Source: Actinomycetes bacterium
GTDB taxonomy: Bacteria > Actinomycetota > Actinomycetes > Propionibacteriales > Propionibacteriaceae
DNA: 64,000 bases
Reading direction: 5' to 3'
Assembly (NCBI GenBank): GCA_023392635.1
Contig: JAEVYS010000120.1
Coordinates: forward strand, 1-64,000
Position numbers and translations under genes: made by a program. Shown here one piece after another: positions 1-9,114 of the stretch (position 1 is its first letter; the number at the start of each line of letters is the position of its first letter). The notes under the pieces are model-generated. The model did no database searches, was not told where the DNA came from, and worked only from the letters and a program-made list of their open reading frames with translations.

Positions 1-30
1 CGCACGGGGGACGGTTCCTCTTGCGTCAGG

Positions 31-582
<552 letters not shown>

Positions 583-618
583 CGCTGCCTCGCTTCGGTT
601 GGAATCACCTCGTTGGAG

Positions 619-630
619 TTACGACGGTAA
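619..630. promoter_or_regulatory. Palindrome upstream of the distal MerR gene
   Basis: The 12-base sequence TTACGACGGTAA has perfect TTAC/GTAA arms around four bases and lies in the gap between the nuclease gene and the MerR gene it would control. MerR proteins bind dyads in their own promoters, so an autoregulatory operator is plausible, but the arms are short and chance is possible. Confidence 0.3.
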
Positions 631-702
631 TCTTCCGCCTTCGCGGGGGTCAACGACACGCCGGGGGCCTTTCGTGGAGGCTCGGGAGTCTGAACCGCTA
701 CC

Positions 703-1203
703 TCAGGGTTGGTTCTCGTCCCCCGTGAAGTCATCCGGGGTCACGGTGTCGAGGAACTCGCGGAACCGCTCGACCTGTTCCTCGGCCTCCTCCGGAGCGC
801 CGAGGTCGTCGTCGCCGGGCATCACGCCGGCCTCGTCCAGCACGGCGTCCACGCACTCGATCGGGCAGCCGAGCCGCAGCGCGAGGGCGATCGCGTCGCT
901 GGCACGCGCGGCGAGGCTGCGCCCGGCGGAAACGAGTTCTGCGAAGAACTGGCCGTCCTCGTACGCGGTGATCCGCACCGCCTCCACCGGCTCGCTCGCC
1001 GCCTCGGCGAGGCGCCACGCCAGGTCGTGGATGTTGGGACGGGCGGGGTCGGGCTCCTCGGTCGCGCTGAAGATGGCGGACGCTCCACCGTGGCTCATCC
1101 AAATCGGGAGCAGCCGCTCCTGGCCGCCCACCTCAGCGAGCACCACCAACGGCGCGGAGTCACCGGTGGACACCCGGATCTCGATCACCCTGACCTCGTG
1201 CAC
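703..1203 (-). CDS. Bifunctional nuclease family protein (DNase/RNase domain)
   Basis: This 166-residue protein starts MHEVRVIEIRVSTG and contains the family core RLLPIWMSHGGASAIF followed by the segment with SARASDAIALALR-like chemistry (here RSLAARASDAIALALRLG), which are hallmarks of the bifunctional nuclease (DUF151) family. Members have been reported to act on both DNA and RNA. An acidic tail follows residue 125. The GTG start is preceded by GAGAAGGTGG. It sits 12 bases after a MerR gene and before another, the arrangement of mycobacterial Rv1828-Rv1830. Enzymatic activity is inferred from family only. Confidence 0.85.
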   Translation of the reverse strand: MHEVRVIEIRVSTGDSAPLVVLAEVGGQERLLPIWMSHGGASAIFSATEEPDPARPNIHDLAWRLAEAASEPVEAVRITAYEDGQFFAELVSAGRSLAARASDAIALALRLGCPIECVDAVLDEAGVMPGDDDLGAPEEAEEQVERFREFLDTVTPDDFTGDENQP

Positions 1204-1215
1204 GCGTCCACCTTC

Positions 1216-1905
1216 TCATTGCGGCAACTGCGAACGCATCACCGCGGCGTGGGCGTGCAGCACCAGCTGCATGACCTCGGCCGGCAGCGTCCGGCCGGCC
1301 GGGTTGCGGCGCAGGTGGGGTGCGATCGCCTGCTCGATGAGCCCGACCTCGCGCTCCGCCGCCTGCTTGACCACCCGCAGGTGGCGGGCGTCCATGCCGA
1401 ACGCCGCGAGCTTGCGTGACACGACGGCGACGGTCAGCGCGTCGCGCCCGTAGTAGATGGTGCCGCGGCGCGGTACGACCAGCTGGTGCTTCTCCAGTTC
1501 CGCGAGCGCCGGTTCGCTGAGGCCGCTCAGCTCGAGCAGTTCGCGGCGGGTGATCCTGATCGCCCGTTTGGGCGGACGCGTCTGCGGCAGGCCTCCGCCC
1601 GGCTCCGCGCCGTCCCCGTTCGCACTGCCGCTGCCGCCGAGGGGCGGCGGTTGCTGGCCGCGGTCCATCGCGTCCAGGTGCTCCCGGATGACCTTGAGCG
1701 GCAGGTAGTGGTTCTTCTGGACGTCGAGGATGTAGCGCAGCCGTTCGATGTCGGATTCGGCGTAGCGCCGGTATCCCGACGGCGCGCGCTCGGGCGAGAT
1801 CAGGCCCTCGGACTCGAGGAACCGGATCTTTGAGATGGAGACATCTTCGAAGTCGGGTTTGAGAATCGCCAGGACCTGGCCGATGCTCCGAAGCCCGAGC
1901 GCCAT
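1216..1905 (-). CDS. MerR-family transcriptional regulator (Rv1828-like)
   Basis: The 229-residue protein has an N-terminal MerR helix-turn-helix (residues 5-75; ISKIRFLESEGLISPERA and SGYRRYAESDIERLRYIL), a low-complexity linker rich in Gly/Pro at about 90-115, and a second helical domain with the motif LSEPALAELEKHQLV. This two-domain arrangement is that of mycobacterial Rv1828. Its ATG overlaps the stop of the FHA gene by one base (TGATG), which implies translational coupling. Conserved linkage with gcvH and the GarA-like protein suggests a link to central-carbon or glycine metabolism, but that is inference. Confidence 0.9.
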   Translation of the reverse strand: MALGLRSIGQVLAILKPDFEDVSISKIRFLESEGLISPERAPSGYRRYAESDIERLRYILDVQKNHYLPLKVIREHLDAMDRGQQPPPLGGSGSANGDGAEPGGGLPQTRPPKRAIRITRRELLELSGLSEPALAELEKHQLVVPRRGTIYYGRDALTVAVVSRKLAAFGMDARHLRVVKQAAEREVGLIEQAIAPHLRRNPAGRTLPAEVMQLVLHAHAAVMRSQLPQ

Positions 1906-2387
1906 CAGTCCTGCCCGGCGAAGAACACCATGCGGAACTTGCCGATCTGCACCTCGTCGCCGCGACGCAGCGCGACGTCGCCGTCGATCAGGGTCTTGTT
2001 CACGTACGTGCCGTTCAGGCTGTTCTCGTCGCTGATCCAGACCTGGCCCTGGCGGCGGGTGAACCGTGCGTGGTGCCGCGAGACCGTGATGTCGTCGAGG
2101 AAGATGTCGCAGCGGGGATGCCGCCCTGCGGTGATGACGTCGGCGTCGATCAGGTAGCGGGCGCCGGCCTGCGTGCCCCGTAGTACCAGCAGGATCGCGG
2201 ACCCGGTGGGGAGCGCGTCGATCGCGGCAGCGTCGTCGGCGTCGAGCTCCTCGAGCTTGAACTCCTCCACGACCGGCGGGATGACCCGCGTGGTGTCACC
2301 GGAGAGCTTGGCGAGGCTCGCGCCGCAGTGCGGGCAGAAGTTCACGGACTCGGTGAGCTCGTGACCGCAGGCGGGGCAGTTCATCAT
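1905..2387 (-). CDS. garA: FHA-domain regulator, GarA/OdhI type, with zinc ribbon
   Basis: The 160-residue protein carries a C-terminal FHA domain (about residues 60-155; core GRHPRCDIFLDD, VSRHHARF, NGTYVNKT) that binds phosphothreonine peptides. Just upstream is a TT pair in DTTRVIPP (Thr32/Thr33), the place where GarA/OdhI is phosphorylated by Ser/Thr kinases such as PknG or PknB. In Mycobacterium and Corynebacterium the unphosphorylated protein inhibits 2-oxoglutarate dehydrogenase. Unlike those proteins, this one starts with a CxxC zinc ribbon (Cys4, 7, 18, 21). It lies between gcvH and a MerR gene, as in Mycobacterium. Kinase control here is inferred. Confidence 0.9.
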   Translation of the reverse strand: MMNCPACGHELTESVNFCPHCGASLAKLSGDTTRVIPPVVEEFKLEELDADDAAAIDALPTGSAILLVLRGTQAGARYLIDADVITAGRHPRCDIFLDDITVSRHHARFTRRQGQVWISDENSLNGTYVNKTLIDGDVALRRGDEVQIGKFRMVFFAGQD

Positions 2388-2461
2388 GGTCGGCCACCTT
2401 CCGTGCCTTGGCTGGCGAGCCCTCCCCCGACTCGAGGCTCAACGACAGGTTGACCTTCAGC

Positions 2462-2842
2462 CTAGCCGGAGACGAGCTCGCTGTACGCGTCCGCGTCCAG
2501 AAGATCCTCGATCTCGCCCGCCTCGGTCAGTTCCAGCTCGAAGATCCAACCGTCACCGTAAGGGTCAGAGTTGATGGTCTCCGGCGAGTCGTTGAGCAGT
2601 TCGTTGACCGCGGTCACCACCCCGCTGGCCGGTGAGTAGACGTCGGACACGCTCTTGGTCGACTCGACCTCGGCACAGGCGTCGTCGAGGGCAACCTCCT
2701 CGCCGACCTGCGGCAGCGAGACGTAGACCACGTCGCCGAGGGCCTCGGCCGCGTAGTCGGTGATGCCGACCCGCACCGTGTTGCCGGCACCCTGGCGCAC
2801 CCACTCGTGCTTGCTGGTGTAGCGGAGGTCATCGGGGTACAC
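2462..2842 (-). CDS. gcvH: Glycine cleavage system H protein
   Basis: At 126 residues this is normal length for GcvH, the lipoyl carrier that shuttles the aminomethyl group between the P, T and L proteins of glycine cleavage. The lipoylation site is Lys63 in VESTKSVSDVYSP, and the N-terminal LRYTSKHEWV and the ITDYAAEALGDVVYVSLP segment are family signatures. The GTG start is preceded by a strong AGAAGGAG site. The other glycine-cleavage genes are not in this window; linkage to garA is the standard actinobacterial arrangement. Confidence 0.97.
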   Translation of the reverse strand: MYPDDLRYTSKHEWVRQGAGNTVRVGITDYAAEALGDVVYVSLPQVGEEVALDDACAEVESTKSVSDVYSPASGVVTAVNELLNDSPETINSDPYGDGWIFELELTEAGEIEDLLDADAYSELVSG

Positions 2843-2890
2843 GCGCGCACTCCTTCTGGCAGCAGCGCTGCCCGTTGCATTGGTTGAACA

Positions 2891-3487
2891 CTATCGCTCG
2901 GACTCCAGCGGGAACCGCCGGATCACATCGATGCCCTGCCCGATGTAGAGCAGGCCCGACCACCAGTAGAGGCCGGCGCCCCAGATCACGAACGCCCACC
3001 CGATCACCCGGACCACCGTGTGCCACAACTCGTCCCCGACCCCGAGCAGCACCAGCGGGAAGGCGTACAGCAGGGCGAACGTCGCCGCCTTGCCGAGGAA
3101 GTGCACCGGCAGGCTGGTGAAGCCACGGCGCCGTAGGGATGGCCAGATCGCGGTGAACATCAGGATGTCGCGGGCCGCCAGCAGCGCGACCAGCCACCAG
3201 GGCACGATGCCGCGCATGGCGAAACCGACCAGCGTGGCCACGATGTAGAGACGGTCGGCGAGGGGGTCGAGCACCTGGCCGAGTCGCGAACGCTGGTGCC
3301 AGCTGCGCGCCAGCTTCCCGTCCAGCCAGTCGGTGGCCCCGCCGATGGCGAGCACCACGACCGCCCAGACGTCGTACTGCTTGCCCAGGAGCAGCCACAG
3401 GAACAGCGGGACGCCCAGCAGCCGGATGGCGCTGAGGATGTTCGGCACCGTCAGCACGCGCTCGGTGTCGTATGGTTCCCCCGCCAT
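2891..3487 (-). CDS. CDP-alcohol phosphatidyltransferase (PgsA family)
   Basis: The 198-residue membrane protein has the complete CDP-alcohol transferase signature D-xx-DG-xx-AR-x8-G-xxx-D-xxx-D: Asp53, Asp56, Gly57, Ala60, Arg61, Gly70, Asp74, Asp78. It starts LTVPNILSAIRLLGVP, typical of phosphatidylglycerophosphate or cardiolipin synthases, and has about five hydrophobic segments. It transfers a phosphatidyl group from CDP-diacylglycerol to an alcohol; the acceptor (glycerol-3-phosphate, phosphatidylglycerol or inositol phosphate) cannot be decided here. It follows the HIT gene by 24 bases, and in mycobacteria a CDP-alcohol transferase also follows thrS-HIT. Confidence 0.85.
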   Translation of the reverse strand: MAGEPYDTERVLTVPNILSAIRLLGVPLFLWLLLGKQYDVWAVVVLAIGGATDWLDGKLARSWHQRSRLGQVLDPLADRLYIVATLVGFAMRGIVPWWLVALLAARDILMFTAIWPSLRRRGFTSLPVHFLGKAATFALLYAFPLVLLGVGDELWHTVVRVIGWAFVIWGAGLYWWSGLLYIGQGIDVIRRFPLESER

Positions 3488-3511
3488 GGGTGCCAGCTTA
3501 AGCGCTTCGGC

Positions 3512-4066
3512 TCACAGCTGGTTCCAGGCGGCCGCGAGGAGTTCGCGGGTCTGCTCCAGCAGCTGGGGCAGGGCCTTGGTGCGACCCACCACGGGCAGGA
3601 AGTTCGCGTCGCCCGTCCAGCGGGGCACGACGTGCTGGTGCAGGTGCGCCGCGATACCGGCGCCGGCCACCTCGCCCTGGTTGAGACCGAGGTTGAAGCC
3701 CGCCGGATGCGAGACCCTGCGCAGCACGGTCATCGCCTGCGCGGTGAAGGCCGACAGCTCCGCGGTCTCCTCCTCGGTGAGTTCGGTGTAGTCGCTCACG
3801 TGGCGGTAGGGGCACAGCAGCAGGTGGCCGGGCGAGTACGGGTAGAGGTTCATCACCGCGAACACCCGCTTCCCGCGGTGCACCACGAGCCCGTCGGCGT
3901 CCTCGCGCGCGGGGGCGCGGCAGAACGGGCAGCTGCCCGCCTCGGCATCGGCCGGCTTGTTCTCCCCCTGGATGTAGACCATCCGGTGGGGCGTCCACAG
4001 GCGCTGGAACGCGTCGGGGACGCCGGGCAGCGACCCGGCGTCCTCGATCGGCACGTCGGGACTCAC
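3512..4066 (-). CDS. HIT-family hydrolase/phosphorylase
   Basis: The protein (184 residues from the GTG chosen) has the histidine triad HLHQHVVP at residues 141-148, with His143 the expected nucleotidylated residue, and a CPFC zinc pair at 46-49 as in actinobacterial HIT proteins of the AP4A phosphorylase type. The GTG start overlaps the thrS stop by four bases (GTGA), which decides the start against longer upstream readings inside thrS. Linkage thrS-HIT is conserved in actinobacteria. The likely substrate is a dinucleoside polyphosphate such as AP4A, a side product of aminoacyl-tRNA synthetases; this is family inference. Confidence 0.92.
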   Translation of the reverse strand: MSPDVPIEDAGSLPGVPDAFQRLWTPHRMVYIQGENKPADAEAGSCPFCRAPAREDADGLVVHRGKRVFAVMNLYPYSPGHLLLCPYRHVSDYTELTEEETAELSAFTAQAMTVLRRVSHPAGFNLGLNQGEVAGAGIAAHLHQHVVPRWTGDANFLPVVGRTKALPQLLEQTRELLAAAWNQL

Positions 4067-6045
4067 CGGCGCGGCGGCCTGGTTGCCGCGATGATCTCCG
4101 CGACCGCGCTCTGGACCGGCACGCCGTTCTTCTGGGTGCCGTCGCGATAGCGGAACGACACGGCGCCGGACGACGCGTCCTGCTCGCCGGCGATCAGCAT
4201 GAACGGCACCTTCTGGGTCTGCGCGTTGCGGATCTTCTTGCCGAACCGGTCGTCGGTGCGGTCCACCTCCACGCGCACGTCCGCAGCCAGCAGTTGCGCC
4301 GCGACGTCGGCCAGGTACGGCTCGAACTCCTCGGCCACCGGGATGCACTGCACCTGCACCGGAGACAGCCACGCCGGGAACGCGCCCGCGTAGTGCTCGG
4401 TGAGGACGCCGATGAACCGCTCGATGGAGCCGAACTTCGCCGAGTGGATCATGACGGGCTCCGCGGGGTGGCCGTCGGGGCCGGCGTAGGTGAGCCCGAA
4501 TCGCGCGGGTTGGTTGAAGTCGTACTGGATGGTCGACATCTGCCAGGTGCGCCCGATCGCGTCCTTGGCCTGCACCGAGATCTTCGGACCGTAGTAGGCC
4601 GCGCCGCCCGGGTCCGGCACGAGTTCCAGGCCGGACTCCCGTCCGACCTTCTCCAGGACGGCGGTGGCCACCTCCCACTGCTCGTCGGAGCCGATGAACT
4701 TGGTCGACTTCGCGCCCTCGGTGTCGCGGGTGGACAGCTCGAGGTAGTAGTCGCTCAGCCCGAAGTCCTCCAGCAGGTTGGTGACGAAGGTGAGCAGGTG
4801 CTTCACCTCGTCGGCGGCCTGCGACGCCATCACGTAGGAGTGGGAGTCGTCCTGGGTGATCGAGCGGACGCGGGTCAACCCCTGCAGGACGCCCGACTTC
4901 TCGTTGCGGTACACCGTGCCGAACTCGAACAGGCGCAGCGGCAGTTCGCGGTAGGACCTCCCCCTCGACTTGAAGATGAGGTTGTGCATCGGGCAGTTCA
5001 TGGCCTTGAGGTAGTAGTTCTGTCCCTCGTCGTCCATCGGCGGGAACATGCCGTCGGCGAAGAACGGCAGGTGCCCCGAGGTGCGGAACAGCACCTCCTT
5101 GGCGATGTGCGGGGTGCCGACGTAGGAGAAGCCGCTACGGATGTGGGCGGCCCGCACGTAGTCCTCCATGACCCGCTTGATCACCCCACCCTTGGGGTGG
5201 AACACGGGCAGGCCCGCCCCCAGCTCCTCGGGGAAGCTGAACAGGTCGAGCTCCGTGCCGAGCTTGCGGTGGTCGCGGCGGGCGGCCTCCGCGAGCCGGT
5301 TCTGGTAGGCGATGAGGTCGTCCTTGGTGGCCCAGGCGGTGCCGTAGACCCGCTGCAGCTGTGCGTTGCGCTGGTCACCGCGCCAGTAGGCGGCCGAGCT
5401 GCGGGTGATCGAGAAGGCGTTGCCGAGGTAGCCGGTGTTCGGCACGTGGGGGCCGCGACACAGGTCCTTCCAGGCCACGGTGCCGTCCCTGCGGACGTTG
5501 TCGTAGATGGTCAGCTCGCCCGCGCCGACCTCGACGGAGGCTCCCTCGGTCGCGGACGCGGACCCCTTGAGCCCGATCAGTTCGAGCTTGTACGGCTCGG
5601 ACGCGAGCTCCACGGCCGCGTCCGCGTCGCTCACCACGCGGCGCACGAAGCGCTGCCGCTCCTTGACGATGCCGGCCATCTCCTTCTCGACCGCCTTGAG
5701 GTCCTCGGGGGTGAGCGGGTGCGCGACGTCGAAGTCGTAGTAGAAGCCGTCGGTGATCGGCGGCCCGATCCCCAGCTTCGCGTCCGCGTGCAGGCGCTGC
5801 ATGGCCTGGGCTGCGACGTGGGCGCAGGAGTGGCGCAGGATCGCCAGCCCCTCGTCGCTGGTGGCCGCGACCGGCTCCACCTCGTCGCCCTCCCGCAGCT
5901 CGGTGGCCAGGTCGACGAGGGCGCCGTTCAGGCGCAGGGCCACCACCGTGCGGTCGTTGCCGAACAGGTCGAGCCCGGTGGTACCGGTCTCGACCACCTG
6001 GGGCTCGCGCGACTCGGTACGCACCACGGTGAGGGAGACAGGCAC
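4063..6045 (-). CDS. thrS: Threonyl-tRNA synthetase
   Basis: The 660-residue protein has the full ThrRS layout: TGS domain (about 1-62), editing domain with HxxxH at His72/His76, class II catalytic core with the zinc ligand region MNCPMHNLIF and motif-2 RLFEFGTVYRNEKSG, then a C-terminal anticodon-binding domain ending in SFRYRDGTQ. It charges tRNA-Thr. The GTG start has AAAGGA upstream. The 122-base gap to the divergent channel gene is too short for a T-box leader and none is visible. It is the first gene of the minus-strand run reaching down to position 31. Confidence 0.98.
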   Translation of the reverse strand: MPVSLTVVRTESREPQVVETGTTGLDLFGNDRTVVALRLNGALVDLATELREGDEVEPVAATSDEGLAILRHSCAHVAAQAMQRLHADAKLGIGPPITDGFYYDFDVAHPLTPEDLKAVEKEMAGIVKERQRFVRRVVSDADAAVELASEPYKLELIGLKGSASATEGASVEVGAGELTIYDNVRRDGTVAWKDLCRGPHVPNTGYLGNAFSITRSSAAYWRGDQRNAQLQRVYGTAWATKDDLIAYQNRLAEAARRDHRKLGTELDLFSFPEELGAGLPVFHPKGGVIKRVMEDYVRAAHIRSGFSYVGTPHIAKEVLFRTSGHLPFFADGMFPPMDDEGQNYYLKAMNCPMHNLIFKSRGRSYRELPLRLFEFGTVYRNEKSGVLQGLTRVRSITQDDSHSYVMASQAADEVKHLLTFVTNLLEDFGLSDYYLELSTRDTEGAKSTKFIGSDEQWEVATAVLEKVGRESGLELVPDPGGAAYYGPKISVQAKDAIGRTWQMSTIQYDFNQPARFGLTYAGPDGHPAEPVMIHSAKFGSIERFIGVLTEHYAGAFPAWLSPVQVQCIPVAEEFEPYLADVAAQLLAADVRVEVDRTDDRFGKKIRNAQTQKVPFMLIAGEQDASSGAVSFRYRDGTQKNGVPVQSAVAEIIAATRPPRR

Positions 6046-6167
6046 TTCGGAATTCCTTTCGGCAAGGCCGGCTGAGTGCCGGCCGGACCATTCTGCCCCC
6101 TCGCGCGGCCCCGTCCACCACCGGACGCCTGCTGACGGCCCCGGGGCCCATCTGGCACGGTTCTGTC

Positions 6168-7007
6168 ATGGCGAGCCAGACAGAGCGGTTGTTCCCCGGG
6201 AAGTTCTTCATCAGCACCGCCCTGGAGGCCCTCGAGACCAAGACCGCGATGTCCGGGCAGCTGACCGTCCGCTACCTGCAGCGGGCCGGCACCGCCGGCA
6301 TCCTGATCGCGATCTTCTACGGCGCGTATTTCAGCACCGTGGCGACGTTCTCCGCGATCGAGGTCGGCGGCTCCAACCTGGCCGGCGTCGGCAGGCTGAT
6401 CGGCGCGCTCGTGTTCGGCTGGGCGCTGGTCTTCATCTACTACACCAAGTCCGAGCTGCTCACCTCGAACATGATGGTGGCCTCCATCGGCGCCTACTAC
6501 CGGCGGGTGAAGTGGCCCCGCGCGCTGCGGATGCTCGGGCTGTGCTACCTCGGCAACTTCCTCGGCGGCCTGCTGCTCGCGGTACTGGTGACGTTCAGCA
6601 GCCTCGCCAGTGGGCCGGTGCTGGCGGAGATGCAGCACTCGGTGGGGGTCAAGCTGGCCTACCTGACGGCGGGGCCGTTCGGCTGGTCAGACCTCTTCGT
6701 CCGGGCCGTGCTGTGCAACCTGATGATCAACGTCGCCATGCTGCTCGTCTACAACGGCTTCATCGCCGAGGACATCACCAAGGCCCTGGCGATGATCATG
6801 TCCGTCTTCATCTTCGCCTTCCTCGGCCTCGAGCACTCCGTCGCGAACACGATCCTGTTCACCATCGTCGGTTTCAAGGCCGGGATCGACGTCGGGCTGG
6901 CCGCGGGTAACGTGGCCATCGCCCTGCTCGGCAACTTCGTCGGCGGCGGGGTTCTGATCGGGTTGTACTACGCGTTCGTCAACGACGACTCGCGCTACCG
7001 CAAGTGA
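6168..7007 (+). CDS. Formate/nitrite transporter (FNT) family channel
   Basis: The 279-residue integral membrane protein has six hydrophobic segments and the FNT hallmarks: GNFLGG in the first half, NVAMLLVYNG, and FLGLEHSVANTILF, which carries the pore-lining His, followed by a second GNFVGGGVLIGLYYAF. FNT proteins are pentameric anion/H+ channels for formate, nitrite or hydrosulfide; the substrate is not readable here. No pyruvate-formate lyase or nitrite reductase is adjacent. There is no clear Shine-Dalgarno sequence before the ATG, so a leaderless start is possible. The next gene, a periplasmic-type protease, follows by 71 bases. Confidence 0.9.
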   Translation: MASQTERLFPGKFFISTALEALETKTAMSGQLTVRYLQRAGTAGILIAIFYGAYFSTVATFSAIEVGGSNLAGVGRLIGALVFGWALVFIYYTKSELLTSNMMVASIGAYYRRVKWPRALRMLGLCYLGNFLGGLLLAVLVTFSSLASGPVLAEMQHSVGVKLAYLTAGPFGWSDLFVRAVLCNLMINVAMLLVYNGFIAEDITKALAMIMSVFIFAFLGLEHSVANTILFTIVGFKAGIDVGLAAGNVAIALLGNFVGGGVLIGLYYAFVNDDSRYRK

Positions 7008-7078
7008 GCGAGGCTGCGACATCTGGTCCAGTGTCGAGTTGACCACGGACCCGGACCTGGCGGTGTGAGGAGGAGATC

Positions 7079-8140
<1,062 letters not shown>

Positions 8141-8148
8141 CCCCACAA

Positions 8149-8210
8149 ACGCCCCCGAGGTTCACAGGCGCCCCCGAGATTTCGGGGGCGCCTGTGAACT
8201 TCGGGGGCGT
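8149..8210. terminator. Long inverted repeat between convergent genes
   Basis: Two 30-base arms (8149-8178 and 8181-8210) match at all but two positions, with the complementary core built from GCGCCCCCGA and GTTCACAGG blocks. Each arm also contains the GCCCCCGA block twice. It lies between the htrA stop and the LuxR stop, so it can serve as a two-way terminator. The internal direct-plus-inverted structure is more elaborate than a simple terminator and could be a dispersed repeat. Confidence 0.65.
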
Positions 8211-8237
8211 GTGGACCGGGGAACCGGGTAGGTCGGG

Positions 8238-8930
8238 TCAGGCAGCGACCAGGCCGCGGCCCCGCGCCAGGCTCACCGCGACCAGCCGGTCGTGCACGCC
8301 GAGCTTGTCGTAGATGTTGCCGAGGTGCTTGTGGACCGTGCGCGGCGAGAGCGAGAGCCGGGACGCGATCGAGGTGGCCAGCAGGCCCTGGGACAACAGC
8401 TCCAGCACCTCCAGCTCGCGGGACGTGAGGCCGAACTCCCGGGCGGCATCGCGGCCGGCCCGGTCGCGCTCACGTCGTTGGGTCGCCGCGACGGCATGCG
8501 GCAGCAGCGTCATCAGCGGCGGGATGGCCTCGTGCAGCAGCAGCACCTGGTGCTCTCCGAAGCCCTCGCGTCGAGCGAAGGCGAGGGCTCGCCGTTCCGC
8601 ATCCTCGGCGTCCGGGTCGATCATCGGCGGCACGACCACGAGCACCTGCCCGAACCGTTGGGCCTGTACCACCACGGGCGCCTGCACCGAGCCGTCGACG
8701 CTGAGCCCGTCCAGAGCCTCGACAAGTTGCGCGGCGCTCGAGCGGTCGGGGTGGCTGCTCAGCACCTCGGTCGGGCCACCCTGTGGCGCGAAGCACGCTG
8801 CCACGTCCGCCTGGAGCCCCTGCGCCAGGTACCGGCAGATCACCTGTTCGACGTCCGCGTCCACGGCAAGAGCCTCTGAGGCTTCGGCCAACATGCCAAC
8901 GATCATGACTGCCCGCTGCCCACGATCCAT
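8238..8930 (-). CDS. LuxR-family transcriptional regulator
   Basis: From the ATG at 8930, chosen because GGAGGAA precedes it, the protein has 230 residues. The C-terminal 65 residues form a LuxR helix-turn-helix (GLTSRELEVLELLSQGLLATSIASRLS in overlapping segments, then RTVHKHLGNIYDKLGV). The N-terminal part resembles a GAF-like sensor region without a recognisable receiver aspartate, so it is probably not a response regulator. It diverges from the phosphoketolase gene and may control it; that is inference from position. Confidence 0.85.
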   Translation of the reverse strand: MDRGQRAVMIVGMLAEASEALAVDADVEQVICRYLAQGLQADVAACFAPQGGPTEVLSSHPDRSSAAQLVEALDGLSVDGSVQAPVVVQAQRFGQVLVVVPPMIDPDAEDAERRALAFARREGFGEHQVLLLHEAIPPLMTLLPHAVAATQRRERDRAGRDAAREFGLTSRELEVLELLSQGLLATSIASRLSLSPRTVHKHLGNIYDKLGVHDRLVAVSLARGRGLVAA

Positions 8931-9114
8931 ACCCGTTCCTCCGCCCTCGCCGGGTACCGCGACAGACCTGCGTTGCCCCATCCAACAGCACGCGCCGGCG
9001 CACGTATTCCCCCTCCTGCCCGCTACCCCGTCGCGTGAGCGTCCAAACCCATGGTTGCCCATGCTGTCCAAGGGGAAAAGAATGAGCTGACGGCCGACCA
9101 ATGACAGGAGCCTC

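Noticed and set aside
4294..6075. A 593-codon open frame on the plus strand
   Set aside because: It is antisense to thrS with no recognisable domain.
6046..6167. Possible T-box leader for thrS
   Set aside because: Only 122 bases separate it from the divergent channel gene and no T-box or specifier-like structure is visible.
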